From Micromonospora sonchi (GTDB lineage: Bacteria > Actinomycetota > Actinomycetes > Mycobacteriales > Micromonosporaceae): a stretch of 64,000 bases of DNA. Made by a program: the position numbers and the translations under genes. This document shows positions 52,787 through 61,709 of the stretch, one piece after another. The stretch is taken from positions 1-64,000 of the forward strand of contig NZ_BMNB01000027.1 of NCBI RefSeq assembly GCF_014646235.1, read 5' to 3'. Under the pieces are notes generated by a model. It was not told the origin of the DNA, made no database searches, and was given only the letters and a program-made list of their open reading frames with translations. The stretch's first letter is position 1. Each line of letters begins with the position of its first letter.

Positions 52787-53614
52787 TCAGCCCTTCGTGG
52801 AGCCGGCGGCGACGCCGTCGGCGATCTGGCGCTGGAGAAAGAGGTAGACCACCAGGACCGGTATCGCGGCGATCAGGACTCCCGAGGCGAAGGTGGGGAT
52901 GTCGTCGGAGTACTGCCCCCGCAGCGAGGTCACCCCGACCATGAGCGTCCGGTGCTCGGCCGAGGGCATCATCACCAGCGCCATGAGGACGTCGTTCCAG
53001 CAGAACAGCGTGTTGAGGATGCCGACCGACAACAGGGCCGGGGTGCCCAGCGGCAGCATGATCCGTCGGTACACGCCGTACACGCTGTTGCCGTCGATCC
53101 GGGCCGCGTCGATGATCTCTGACGGGATCATCTTGTAGTAGCTCGTCATCAGGAAGACGGTGAAGGGCAGAAACTGGGCCACGTAGACGAGAATCAACCC
53201 GGGGTACGTGTCGATGAGTGCGGTGTCGGCCATGATCCGGGCGAGCGGCACCATGACCACCTGGAACGGCACGAACAGTCCGGCGAGGCAGCCCAGGAAA
53301 AGTGCCGACGAACCGCGAAACCGAAGTTGGCTCAGGGCGAAGCCGGCCATCGACCCGAGCAGCAGCAACAGCACCACCGACAACGCCACCACGAGCAGGG
53401 AGTTGACGAAGTAGCGACTCATGCCGGCGCTGTTCCAGGCCGTGCTGATGTTGTCCCAACGCAGTGCGTCGGTGAGCGAGAACCGGTCGAGAATGTAATC
53501 GCGCCGGGTCTTCATCGCCACGTTGGCCGTGAACAGCAGTGGATAGATCGTCGCCAGCGCCAGCAGCGACATCGGAACGGCCAGCAGCCACCGGCTCAGC
53601 CGCATACCAGGCAT
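52787..53614 (-). CDS. Carbohydrate ABC permease, MalG type
   Basis: The 275-residue product starts at an ATG overlapping the upstream stop as TGATG. It has six helices and the EAA-loop region of MalG-type permeases (EIIDAARIDGNSVYGVYRRI MLPL region), with YLFLQRQIADGVAAGSTKG at the C-terminus, the standard end of this family. It pairs with the MalF-type permease upstream. No ATPase gene is in the operon, so a shared MsiK-type ATPase encoded elsewhere is likely. Confidence 0.92.
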   Translation of the reverse strand: MPGMRLSRWLLAVPMSLLALATIYPLLFTANVAMKTRRDYILDRFSLTDALRWDNISTAWNSAGMSRYFVNSLLVVALSVVLLLLLGSMAGFALSQLRFRGSSALFLGCLAGLFVPFQVVMVPLARIMADTALIDTYPGLILVYVAQFLPFTVFLMTSYYKMIPSEIIDAARIDGNSVYGVYRRIMLPLGTPALLSVGILNTLFCWNDVLMALVMMPSAEHRTLMVGVTSLRGQYSDDIPTFASGVLIAAIPVLVVYLFLQRQIADGVAAGSTKG

Positions 53615-54585
53615 CAGTCCTCCCTTCCCGCCCGCCTGAGCAGTTGGACCTGCAGCAACCCCACGACGAGCATGATCACGAAGAGCGCTGTCGAGGCGGC
53701 CGAGGCGAGGGCGGGCCGATTCATCTGGCCCTGCTGGATCCAGATGTAGTACTCCGGAAGGTAGGTGGATCCCTCCGGTCCGCCGCTGGTCATCACGTAG
53801 AGCAGGCCGAACATCGAGGTCAGCATCCCGACCATCGTGGTCACGAAGACGAAGGCGATGGTGCGCGACAGGCCCGGGACGATCACGTGCCGGATGACCT
53901 GGAACAGCGACGCCCCGTCCACCCGGGCCGCGTCCAGCAGCGCGGAGTCCAGGGTCGCGAACCCGGCGAGGAACACCACCAGGGCCATCCCGAAGGTCGC
54001 CCAGATGTGTACGCCAACCACCACGAACATCGCGATGTCGGGATTCCCGAGCCAGTCCACCGAACCGATGCCGACCGAGCCGAGGGCGGCGTTGAGCGGG
54101 CCGTCGAAGGCGAGCAGCAGATTGAAGATCGCGCCGACGATGACCGGGGAGAGCACCGCCGGGAAGAAGTAGACGCTGCGGTAGACCCGGTGACCGGGCA
54201 CCCGCAGGTAGATGAAGGTCGCGAGCAGCCCGGGGATCGCCACCGCCACCGGCAGCAGCAGCACCAGGAGCCCGACGTTGCCCAGCGCGGTCCGGAACAG
54301 CGGATCGTCGACCAGCTCGAGGTAGTTGTCGAGGCCGACCGGTGTCCCGTTGCGCGCACCGTCGCCGGTGAAGGAGAAGTTGACCCCGAGCAGCAGCGGG
54401 TAGAGCCGCAGCAGCACGATGATCAGGATGGCCGGGGCAACCAGGACGTACGGGGCGAGCCGCTCGGTCCGCGAGCCACCACCGGCACGCCGGGACCGGC
54501 CGCCACGGCGGGCGGCTCCACTGGCCACCGCCCCGTCGGTCCGTCCGGCCTGAGCCGGACGGACCGACGGCTGCGCATTTCCCAT
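53614..54585 (-). CDS. Carbohydrate ABC permease, MalF type
   Basis: I chose ATG 54585 (MGNAQPS); a GTG two codons earlier is possible. The 323-residue product has a basic N-terminal extension, six helices (PYVLVAPAILIIVLLRLYPL first) and the EAA loop (LLDAARVDGASLFQVIRHVI). It is typical of MalF/UgpA-type permeases. It starts 11 bases after the binding-protein stop and overlaps the next gene, in a four-gene operon. Confidence 0.9.
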   Translation of the reverse strand: MGNAQPSVRPAQAGRTDGAVASGAARRGGRSRRAGGGSRTERLAPYVLVAPAILIIVLLRLYPLLLGVNFSFTGDGARNGTPVGLDNYLELVDDPLFRTALGNVGLLVLLLPVAVAIPGLLATFIYLRVPGHRVYRSVYFFPAVLSPVIVGAIFNLLLAFDGPLNAALGSVGIGSVDWLGNPDIAMFVVVGVHIWATFGMALVVFLAGFATLDSALLDAARVDGASLFQVIRHVIVPGLSRTIAFVFVTTMVGMLTSMFGLLYVMTSGGPEGSTYLPEYYIWIQQGQMNRPALASAASTALFVIMLVVGLLQVQLLRRAGRED

Positions 54586-54595
54586 CGGCACAGGT

Positions 54596-55861
54596 TCAGC
54601 CCGCCTGGTCGGAAGCGGCCAGCTGCTTCACCACCTCGTCGACGGTGGCCGAACCGCTGAGCAACTGCTGGGAGAGCCGACCCATCAGATCCAGGGTCTT
54701 CGAGGAGAGCGCCACATGCAGGGCGGGCTTGCCGCCCTTGATCTCGGCGACGATCGTGGCGACGGCCGGGCCACCCGCTGACACGTCGACCGTGGTGTCG
54801 GCGGCGATCGCGCCCGCGTCGGCGTAGAAGGCCTTGAGCGCGTCGGTCGAGGTCAGCGAGCGTACGAGGTCGGCGGCGACCTTGGGGTCCTTCGTCCACT
54901 TCGCGACGGCGTAACCGATACCGCCGTCGTAGGGCAGGCTCGGGGTGGTGCCGGCGGTGACCACCGGGGCGCTCATCACGCCGAGCTTGTCGGCCGTCAG
55001 GAACTCGTTGAAGTCCTTCCAGTGCCCGACGTCCGACATCAGGCCGATGACGTGGGCGGCCTTGCCGGACTGAAAGAGGGCGAAGGCGTCGTTGAACATC
55101 GCGGTCGAGTTGGCCCCGTCGTTGTTGAGACCCGCGTCGCCGGCCTCCTTCCAGAGCTGGAAGACGCGCTTGACCGCGGGGGAGCTCCAGTCGCGTTTCC
55201 CGGCGATCCAGTCGTCGTACTCCTGCGCGGTGAGGATGCCGGACCCCAGAGCCGAGAGCCAGAACTGGATACCGGCGCCCTCCTTGTTGCCGAGGGCGAA
55301 GCACTTGGCGCCGGCCTTGACGATGGCAGCGCAGTCGGCGAGGAACTTCTCCCAGGTCGTGGCCGGGCTCGCCGGGTCGAGCCCGGCCTTCTCGTAGAGC
55401 GTCTTGTTGTAGTAGATGGGATGCCCCTGAAGCGTCACCGGGCCGGCGTAAATCTTGCCGTCCCTGGTGAAGGCGTCCCAGCCGGCCAGCCGTTCCTTGT
55501 CCTCGGCCACGTACTCGTCCAGGGGCACCAACGCGTCCACCCGGTCGCGGATCTGGCCGCCACCGTTGAACAGCATGACGTCCGGTCCCTTACCGGACTG
55601 GATCGCCGCACCGAGCAGGGTGTAATACTGATCGAACGGTTGCGCGACGAACTCGACCGCGACGTCCGGGTGCTTCCTGGCGAAGTCGGCCTTGGCCTTT
55701 TCGATGTAGGGTGCGGCGGAAGGCTCACCCGACTTCCAGTCCCACACCACCAGCTTGCCCTCCGACCCCTTCGACGAAGAGCCTGGACCTGCGGCACTGC
55801 CACAGCCGGCCATGGCCAGTCCCAACACCAAAACGGCCGACCACACTGCTCGCTGTTTCAT
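54596..55861 (-). CDS. Carbohydrate ABC importer substrate-binding lipoprotein (MalE type)
   Basis: The 421-residue product has a lipoprotein signal (VLVLGLAMAGC, Cys near residue 20) and a Ser/Gly linker. It shows the extracellular solute-binding family 1 fold: VVWDWKSGEPSAAPYIEKAK, GPDVMLFNGGGQIRDRVDAL, GHPIYYNKTLYEKAGLDPAS and GIGYAVAKWTKDPKVAADLV. It is the first gene of the operon, divergent from the GntR regulator at 56013 with a 150-base gap containing the double CGTnnnACG site. Ligand unknown. Confidence 0.9.
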   Translation of the reverse strand: MKQRAVWSAVLVLGLAMAGCGSAAGPGSSSKGSEGKLVVWDWKSGEPSAAPYIEKAKADFARKHPDVAVEFVAQPFDQYYTLLGAAIQSGKGPDVMLFNGGGQIRDRVDALVPLDEYVAEDKERLAGWDAFTRDGKIYAGPVTLQGHPIYYNKTLYEKAGLDPASPATTWEKFLADCAAIVKAGAKCFALGNKEGAGIQFWLSALGSGILTAQEYDDWIAGKRDWSSPAVKRVFQLWKEAGDAGLNNDGANSTAMFNDAFALFQSGKAAHVIGLMSDVGHWKDFNEFLTADKLGVMSAPVVTAGTTPSLPYDGGIGYAVAKWTKDPKVAADLVRSLTSTDALKAFYADAGAIAADTTVDVSAGGPAVATIVAEIKGGKPALHVALSSKTLDLMGRLSQQLLSGSATVDEVVKQLAASDQAG

Positions 55862-55934
55862 CGTTGGTCACCTCTGGAGAGTCACGTGGCTGACGGGCCT
55901 GGGGTCGACAGCCATCATTGCCGGAAACGTAACT

Positions 55935-55950
55935 CGTATGACGTGTGACG
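55935..55950. promoter_or_regulatory. Double GntR/FadR-type operator (copy 1)
   Basis: CGTATGACGTGTGACG contains two overlapping CGTnnnACG sites sharing ACG/CGT. This fits the GT-n-AC-centred palindromes recognised by FadR-type GntR proteins. It lies between the divergent ABC operon and the gntR-type gene, about 75 bases from each start. Confidence 0.6.
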
Positions 55951-56012
55951 TCAATCCTCGCTCGTACACTGGCCCCTGGCGGGCACGCCGGACAAGGCCA
56001 TTCGGAGGGGAC

Positions 56013-56783
56013 ATGACGGCATCGCAGCAGACGGGCTTGAGTGGCACACCGCCCCCGGCGTGGACCCGCCGGCCCGCCAACCTCGCCAGGGCGGTCACCG
56101 CCGAGCTGGTCGAGCGCATCGTGCGCGGGGTGCACGCACCCGGCACGCCGCTACCACCCGAGCCGATTCTCTGCGAGACCTTCTCGGTGAGCCGGACGGT
56201 CGTCCGGGAGGCGGTGAAGATCCTTCAGGAGAAGGGGCTGGTGCAGGTCCGCCAGGGCGCAGGCACCATGATCACTTCGCCGTCGAGCTGGGACATGCTC
56301 GACGAACTGGTGCTGGCGGCGACCATCGCCGAGGACGACGACCTGACAATTCTCGACGACCTCGTCGTCACCCGGCGGGTCCTCGAGTCCGACATGGCCA
56401 ACGTCGCCGCGCGGGTGGCCGACGCACAGGTCATCGACCAGTTGCGCGCCTTGGTGGACCGGATGGACGAGCTGGTCGGCGATCATGTCGCCTACCACGA
56501 GCACGACCGGGCCTTCCACGACACAATCATGCAGGCGTCCGGGAACCGCATCGCTCGCGGCGTCGTCCGGGCGCTGGAAAGTCAGGTCGTCAACACCGCC
56601 CGCTACATGGGCCGGACCGAACGCTCGCTCTGCGTGGCGTCCAACCGCGGGCACCGGCGCATCTACGAACTCATCGCCGCCCACGACCCGGACGGCGCCG
56701 CCGAGGCGATGTTCACGCACATCACCGAGGCCTGGGTCGTGCGCCGCGGCGGATCAGGCGATCCGGTCCGGCTGCGACGGTGA
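56013..56783 (+). CDS. GntR-family regulator, FadR (FCD) subfamily
   Basis: I chose ATG 56013 behind GGAGGGG. The 256-residue product has a winged helix (ARAVTAELVERIVRGVHAPG, FSVSRTVVREAVKILQEKGL, VQVRQGAGTMI) and an FCD effector domain with the metal-binding pattern (VTRRVLESDMANVAARVADA, HEHDRAFHDTIMQASGNR, HRRIYELIAAHDPDGAAEAM). Such proteins repress sugar-acid and related operons and release DNA on binding the metabolite. It is divergent from a MalEFG operon with an acid-sugar-dehydratase-like enzyme, which fits that logic. A longer open frame to 55755 is not needed. Confidence 0.9.
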   Translation: MTASQQTGLSGTPPPAWTRRPANLARAVTAELVERIVRGVHAPGTPLPPEPILCETFSVSRTVVREAVKILQEKGLVQVRQGAGTMITSPSSWDMLDELVLAATIAEDDDLTILDDLVVTRRVLESDMANVAARVADAQVIDQLRALVDRMDELVGDHVAYHEHDRAFHDTIMQASGNRIARGVVRALESQVVNTARYMGRTERSLCVASNRGHRRIYELIAAHDPDGAAEAMFTHITEAWVVRRGGSGDPVRLRR

Positions 56784-56872
56784 CAGATGACCGGGGGCGG
56801 GCCCTCGGTCCACCGCGGCGGTCGGAACCGCCCGGCCACCCGAGAGCCTGCCCCCGGCAGGATCAGCGCAGG

Positions 56873-58279
56873 TCAGGAGAACTGCGCGAAGAACCGCCAG
56901 ATCTCACCCTTGGTCCAGGTCGTGACCCCACTCTCGGCGTACGTCCCGTCCACCGGACCTGGCATGTGCCCGTTGTCGAACGCGGCCCACTGCACGGGAT
57001 AGCCGGCCCGGCATCCCGAGTAGGTCGTGGTGACGTGCGTACGGCTGCCCGATGCCGGCTCGCGCGGGCTCTGCTGGGTGCAACCGTTGTTCCGGACGAA
57101 GGTGTCCCGCAGCGACCGCCCCTGGCCGATACTCAGGACGTTGTCCGTGATGCCGTGCAACCCGAAGTACGCGATGGGCTGCGTCCCGCCGCTGCACCCG
57201 CTGATCTGGGCACCGGAGATCACCGCGACGGCCCGGAAGGCGTCGGCTCGCGCACAGGCCAGGGCGTAGCTCATACCGCCGCCCCAGCTGAACCCGAGCG
57301 CGAAGCGCTGGCGCGGGTTGATGCAGAGGTCGCTCTCGATTCGCCTGATCATGTCGTCGACGAACGTGACGTCCTCACCGCCGGCATTGCCCCAGCCATT
57401 GCCGAATCCCTGCGGCGCGACGAGGATCGCGCTGTTGTTGGACTGCTCCTGCTGGCCGTAGTACGACCAGGCGGCTCCGCTGGTGCCACCGTTGGAGATC
57501 TCCTGCATGGTGCCGCCGCGCCAGTGGAACGCGAAGATCAGCCGGTACGGGTTGGTGTTGTTGTAGTTGGCGGGCACCCGCAGGATGAACTGGCGGCTCT
57601 TGCCGTTGCTCTGAATCGTGTGCGTGCCGCTGGAGAGCGTCGGGGCCTTGCCGCACCCGCTGCCACCCGGCGGTGGCGTGGACGGTGGCGGGGAGGGGTC
57701 GCCGCCACCGTCCACCCGGACCAGCTGCCACTGCTGGTTGGTGCCGTTCCAGTCGGCGTACTGCACGATGTTGGCGCCGTCCGCCGTGGAGGCACCCTGC
57801 ACCTCCACCACCTTGCCGCTGTGCCGGCTGACCAGCCGGACGTGGCCTCCGTCGGAGTCGGCCAGCCGGAACTGCTGGTTCGTCCCGTTGCCGTCGGACC
57901 ACTGCACGATCGCGCCACCGTCGGCGGTCGAGAAGTTGTACACGTCGAGGACCTTGCCCGAGTGCCGGGACTTCAGCCGGTAGTAGCCACCGCCGGAGTC
58001 CACGAACTGCCACTGCTGGTTCGCGCCGTTGTTCCGCGTCCACTGGCTGATCCGCGCGCCGTCGTTGGTGGCCAGGCCGTACACGTCCAGTGCCTTGCCG
58101 CTGTTCCGGTTCACCAGCACGTACCACGCGTTGGTGTCCACCGTCGCCGCCGCCGCGGGTGCCGCGTTCGCCGCGACGAGCGTGCCCGCCACCAGGACGG
58201 CGGCGGCCGCCGCGGCCAGTCCTTGGCGCCAACGGCGTCTGCGGGGGGAGGTGGGACGAGCCTCACCGATGGCCTTCAT
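56873..58279 (-). CDS. Secreted CBM13-esterase (PHB-depolymerase/CE1-like)
   Basis: The 468-residue product has a signal peptide (about 1-45, ending APAAAA). A three-fold ricin-type CBM13 (about 46-190, with SGKALDVYGLATNDG, SGKVLDVYNFSTADG, SGKVVEVQGASTADG and Q-x-W/Q-x-F motifs) and a Pro-rich linker (PSPPPSTPPPGG) follow. The alpha/beta-hydrolase has its nucleophile in FALGFSWGGGMSYALA (Ser near 329), an Asp in GITDN and a His in DNGHMPG. The family includes feruloyl/acetylxylan esterases and LpqC-type depolymerases. A second copy of the double CGTnnnACG operator lies 234 bases upstream of its start, tying it to the GntR regulator at 56013. Confidence 0.87.
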   Translation of the reverse strand: MKAIGEARPTSPRRRRWRQGLAAAAAAVLVAGTLVAANAAPAAAATVDTNAWYVLVNRNSGKALDVYGLATNDGARISQWTRNNGANQQWQFVDSGGGYYRLKSRHSGKVLDVYNFSTADGGAIVQWSDGNGTNQQFRLADSDGGHVRLVSRHSGKVVEVQGASTADGANIVQYADWNGTNQQWQLVRVDGGGDPSPPPSTPPPGGSGCGKAPTLSSGTHTIQSNGKSRQFILRVPANYNNTNPYRLIFAFHWRGGTMQEISNGGTSGAAWSYYGQQEQSNNSAILVAPQGFGNGWGNAGGEDVTFVDDMIRRIESDLCINPRQRFALGFSWGGGMSYALACARADAFRAVAVISGAQISGCSGGTQPIAYFGLHGITDNVLSIGQGRSLRDTFVRNNGCTQQSPREPASGSRTHVTTTYSGCRAGYPVQWAAFDNGHMPGPVDGTYAESGVTTWTKGEIWRFFAQFS

Positions 58280-58512
58280 GCTCCACTCCTTCGATCGGGG
58301 CCACCCGCGAGCACGGGCCTGCCCTGGCGTGTGTGCCGGCGTCCGGTGGTGGCGTCAGCACGTCGGGGGGTTGTGCGGGTTCGGCCACCGTGCCCACGGC
58401 GGCCGGCAACGCGACGGGCCCACGGAGCGAAGCAGGCCCGCTCATCCACGGTGGTGCACATCAGGCTCCCGGCAGCCACGTGACCCGCTGCTGAGAAAGT
58501 TAGCGCTCACAA

Positions 58513-58528
58513 CGTCATACGTCAAACG
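58513..58528. promoter_or_regulatory. Double GntR/FadR-type operator (copy 2)
   Basis: CGTCATACGTCAAACG has exactly the same CGTnnnACGTnnnACG layout as 55935-55950, and shares the 10-mer ACGTCATACG with it on the opposite strand. It lies in the 282-base gap between the CBM13-esterase gene and the membrane-protein gene, both minus strand. It probably controls the esterase. Confidence 0.58.
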
Positions 58529-58561
58529 ACAGATGTCAATTGATTCGCGCGCGACGGGAAG

Positions 58562-59155
58562 TCAGGACGTAGGCATGAGGCCGAGGGCGGCCAGCAGCAT
58601 CGGGACAGCCAGCAGGATCACGCCCAGCACCACTGGGGCACCCAGCACGCCGAGGACGGCGACGCCTTTCCGGAGCGCGAAGCGCCGCGACCAGGAGATT
58701 GCCAGGGCGCCGTAGCCGGCGGTGAGCACCAGGAAGAAGAGCACGTAACCGACTCCGGCCGGGTCGATCTGGTCGGCGGTGCCCGTCAGGCCCGAAGCCA
58801 TGCCGACGGCTTGCATCACGCTGCCCAGGGCGTACACGCCGAGCATCGCAAAGGCTCCCCACAACAGCACACCCAGCCCCGCTGGAGGGAGAAACCTCGG
58901 ACGTTTCGCGACCGACATCAGTGCCACAGCCGCCCCCATGGCCTTCAACCCGACGACAAGCCAGTTCATCACGGCGATCGCGCGGACGTACTCGACATGG
59001 GGGCCGTCGGCGAAGTGGCCGGTCATCTCGAAGACGATGTTGACGATCGCGAACATGATGCAGCACAGAGCCATCAGATGACCGATCACGGTGATACCGG
59101 CGCCGGGTCGGGCAGAGGCTTGGGAACGATCGTTTGCGAGAGCAGCGGAAGCCAT
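58562..59155 (-). CDS. Four-helix membrane protein of unknown function
   Basis: I chose ATG 59155 behind GGTGG. The 197-residue product has a short soluble N-terminus and about five hydrophobic segments (GITVIGHLMALCCIMFAIVN, AIAVMNWLVVGLKAMGAAVA, AGLGVLLWGAFAMLGVYALG, GVGYVLFFLVLTAGYGALAI, GVLGAPVVLGVILLAVPML). No motif or family was recognised. It lies between carbohydrate genes and katG and seems to be a single-gene unit. A 7-bp hairpin (GACTCCC/GGGAGTC) lies in its likely leader near 59219-59240. Confidence 0.7.
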   Translation of the reverse strand: MASAALANDRSQASARPGAGITVIGHLMALCCIMFAIVNIVFEMTGHFADGPHVEYVRAIAVMNWLVVGLKAMGAAVALMSVAKRPRFLPPAGLGVLLWGAFAMLGVYALGSVMQAVGMASGLTGTADQIDPAGVGYVLFFLVLTAGYGALAISWSRRFALRKGVAVLGVLGAPVVLGVILLAVPMLLAALGLMPTS

Positions 59156-59358
59156 GCCACCAGTCAATTCGAATCCTGCGACCGAGTCCTCCCTCGGGCG
59201 GGGGAGATCGACATCTCGGACTCCCGCCGGAGTGGGAGTCGCGACATCGCCCGAAACGTGGACGGCATCTCGTGCCGCGCTCCGGCCGGGTTGAGGCCGC
59301 GAGTTGTGGGTGTCATGGCGGCGGATCGGACGGGTTGCCACCCGGCCCAGCACACGGA

Positions 59359-59397
59359 CGAGCCCCGGTCGATCGCGGGTGGATCGACCGGGGCTCG
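59359..59397. terminator. katG terminator hairpin
   Basis: A perfect 16-bp stem (59359-59374 with 59382-59397) closes a 7-base loop, 16 bases beyond the katG stop on the minus strand. There is no U-tract. It is the strongest hairpin in this gap and should end the furA-katG transcript. Confidence 0.8.
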
Positions 59398-59412
59398 CCG
59401 GTTGGGGCCGGA

Positions 59413-61686
59413 TCAGACGAGGTCGAAGCGGTCGAGCTCCATGACCTTCGCCCAGGCCGCGACGAAGTCGGCCACGAACTTGTCGCCCGCGTCCTGGCTG
59501 GCGTAGACCTCGGCGAGGGCGCGCAGCTGGGAGTTGGAGCCGAAGATGAGGTCGACCGCCGTGGCGGTCCACTTCACCTCGTCGGTGGCCAGATCGCGGA
59601 TCTCGTACACGTGCTCGGACTCCGACGCCTTCCACCGGGTGCCCGGGGAGAGCAGGTTGACGAAGAAGTCGTTGGTGAGCACGCCGGGCCGGTCGGTGAG
59701 GACACCGTGCTTGGCACCACCGACGTTGGCCCCCAGGGAGCGCAGGCCACCGATGAGCACGGTCATCTCCGGCGCGGTCAGGTTGAGCATGTAGGCACGG
59801 TCGACGAGCAGCACCTCCGGCTGGGTCTTCTCGCCGGGGCGCAGGTAGTTGCGGAACCCGTCCGCGCGCGGCTCGAGCACCCGGAAGGACTCGACGTCGG
59901 TCTGCTCCTGGCTGGCGTCGGTGCGGCCCGGGCGGAACGGCACGGTCACCTCGACGCCGGCGTCACGCGCCGCCTTCTCGACAGCGGCCGAGCCGGCCAG
60001 CACGATCAGGTCCGCGAGCGAGATCTTCGCGCCGCCGGCGGAGTTGAACTCCCGCTGGATGCCCTCGAGGGTCTCCAGCACCGTCGCGAGCTGCTCGGGC
60101 TGGTTGACCTCCCAGCTGCGCTGCGGTTCGAGGCGGATCCGGGCACCGTTGGCACCGCCACGCTTGTCGGTGTGGCGGAAGCTGGCGGCCGAGGCCCAGG
60201 CGGTGGTGACCAGCTGGGCGGTCGTCAGGCCGGACTCCAGGACCTTCGCTTTGAGGGCGGCGACATCGGCGTCACCGACGAGTTCGTGGTCGACGGCCGG
60301 CACCGGGTCCTGCCACAGCTGGGGCTCCGGAACCCACGGCCCGAGAAAGCGGCTGACCGGACCCATGTCGCGGTGCAGCAACTTGTACCAGGCTTTGCCG
60401 AACGCCTGCGCGAACTCGTCCGGGTTCTCCAGGAAACGGCGCGAGATCTTCTCGTACGTCGGGTCCACGCGCAGCGAGATGTCGGTCGTGAGCATCGTCG
60501 GCTTGTGCTTCTTCGACGGATCGAAGGGGTCCGGGATGATCGCCTCGGCGTCCTTGGCGACCCACTGCTTGGCGCCGCCGGGGCTCGTGGTCAGCTCCCA
60601 CTCGTAGCCGAAGAGGATCTCGAAGAAGCGGTTGCTCCACTGCGTCGGTCGGTCGGTCCACGTCACCTCGAGACCGCTGGTGATGGTGTCCGGGCCGCTA
60701 CCGCTGCGGTAGGTGCTCAGCCAGCCCAGGCCCTGCGCCTCCAGCGGGGCGGCCTCGGGCTCGGGGCCCACGTGGTCGCTGGCGGGGGCGATGCCGTGGG
60801 TCTTGCCGAAGGTGTGTCCACCGGCGATGAGGGCGACGGTCTCCTCGTCGTCCATCGCCATCCGGGCGAAGGTCTCCCGGATGAAGTGCGCCGCCGCGAT
60901 CGGGTCCGGGTTGCCGCGGGGACCCTCCGGGTTGACGTAGATGAGACCCATCTCGGTCGCCCCGACCTCAGCCACCATCTCCTTCTCGGAGACGTAGCGC
61001 TCGTCGCCGAGCCAGGCGTCCTCGGGCCCCCAGAAGAGCTCCTCGGGCTCCCAGATGTCCTCGCGGCCGAAGCCGAAGCCGAAGGTCTTGAAGCCCATCG
61101 ACTCCATGGCGACGGTGCCGGCGAGCACGAGCAGGTCGGCCCAGGAGATCTGCTGGCCGTACTTCTGCTTGACCGGCCAGAGCAGCCGCCGGGCCTTGTC
61201 GAGGTTGGCGTTGTCCGGCCAGCTGTTGAGCGGGGCGAACCGCTGAGCGCCGTCGCCGGCGCCGCCGCGACCGTCGTAGATGCGGTAGGTGCCCGCAGCG
61301 TGCCAGCTCAACCGGATCATCAGGCCGCCGTAGTGGCCGAAGTCGGCCGGCCACCAGTCCTGCGAGGTGGTCAGGGTCTTGACGATGTCCTGCTTGAGGG
61401 CCTCGACGTCGAGCTTGGCGAACTCCTTGGCGTAGCTGAACCCCTCTCCCAGCGGGTTGACCTTGGACGACTGGGCGCTCAACACCGACAGGTCGAGCTG
61501 GTTGGGCCACCAGTCCCGGTTGGTACGCGGACGACCGCCGGTCTTCGGGGTCGGCGAGCCGATCGCCGGGTTTTCGCTCTCGCTGCCGTGGGCGGTCACG
61601 GAGTCGTGCGCGACCGGGCAACCGGCAGCCGCCTTCTTGTCCACGCCCTGCGCGCTGATGGGCGCGTTGTCCTCGATGTCGCTCAT
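59413..61686 (-). CDS. katG: Catalase-peroxidase KatG
   Basis: I chose ATG 61686 (MSDIEDN) behind GGAAGGAAA; the open frame runs 9 codons further. The 757-residue product is full length. The distal haem site is IRLSWHAAGTYR (Arg, Trp, His); the Tyr and Met that cross-link to this Trp are present in LIYVNPEGP and RMAMDDEET; the proximal His is in LIAGGHTFGKTHG. It destroys hydrogen peroxide and has peroxidase activity. The furA gene starts the operon 23 bases upstream. Confidence 0.97.
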   Translation of the reverse strand: MSDIEDNAPISAQGVDKKAAAGCPVAHDSVTAHGSESENPAIGSPTPKTGGRPRTNRDWWPNQLDLSVLSAQSSKVNPLGEGFSYAKEFAKLDVEALKQDIVKTLTTSQDWWPADFGHYGGLMIRLSWHAAGTYRIYDGRGGAGDGAQRFAPLNSWPDNANLDKARRLLWPVKQKYGQQISWADLLVLAGTVAMESMGFKTFGFGFGREDIWEPEELFWGPEDAWLGDERYVSEKEMVAEVGATEMGLIYVNPEGPRGNPDPIAAAHFIRETFARMAMDDEETVALIAGGHTFGKTHGIAPASDHVGPEPEAAPLEAQGLGWLSTYRSGSGPDTITSGLEVTWTDRPTQWSNRFFEILFGYEWELTTSPGGAKQWVAKDAEAIIPDPFDPSKKHKPTMLTTDISLRVDPTYEKISRRFLENPDEFAQAFGKAWYKLLHRDMGPVSRFLGPWVPEPQLWQDPVPAVDHELVGDADVAALKAKVLESGLTTAQLVTTAWASAASFRHTDKRGGANGARIRLEPQRSWEVNQPEQLATVLETLEGIQREFNSAGGAKISLADLIVLAGSAAVEKAARDAGVEVTVPFRPGRTDASQEQTDVESFRVLEPRADGFRNYLRPGEKTQPEVLLVDRAYMLNLTAPEMTVLIGGLRSLGANVGGAKHGVLTDRPGVLTNDFFVNLLSPGTRWKASESEHVYEIRDLATDEVKWTATAVDLIFGSNSQLRALAEVYASQDAGDKFVADFVAAWAKVMELDRFDLV

Positions 61687-61709
61687 GTGTTTCCTTCCGA
61701 ACTGGCGGA

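Noticed and set aside
59156..59358. Riboswitch in the leader of the membrane-protein gene
   Set aside because: A short GACTCCC/GGGAGTC hairpin is present, but no conserved core of any riboswitch class I know could be matched.
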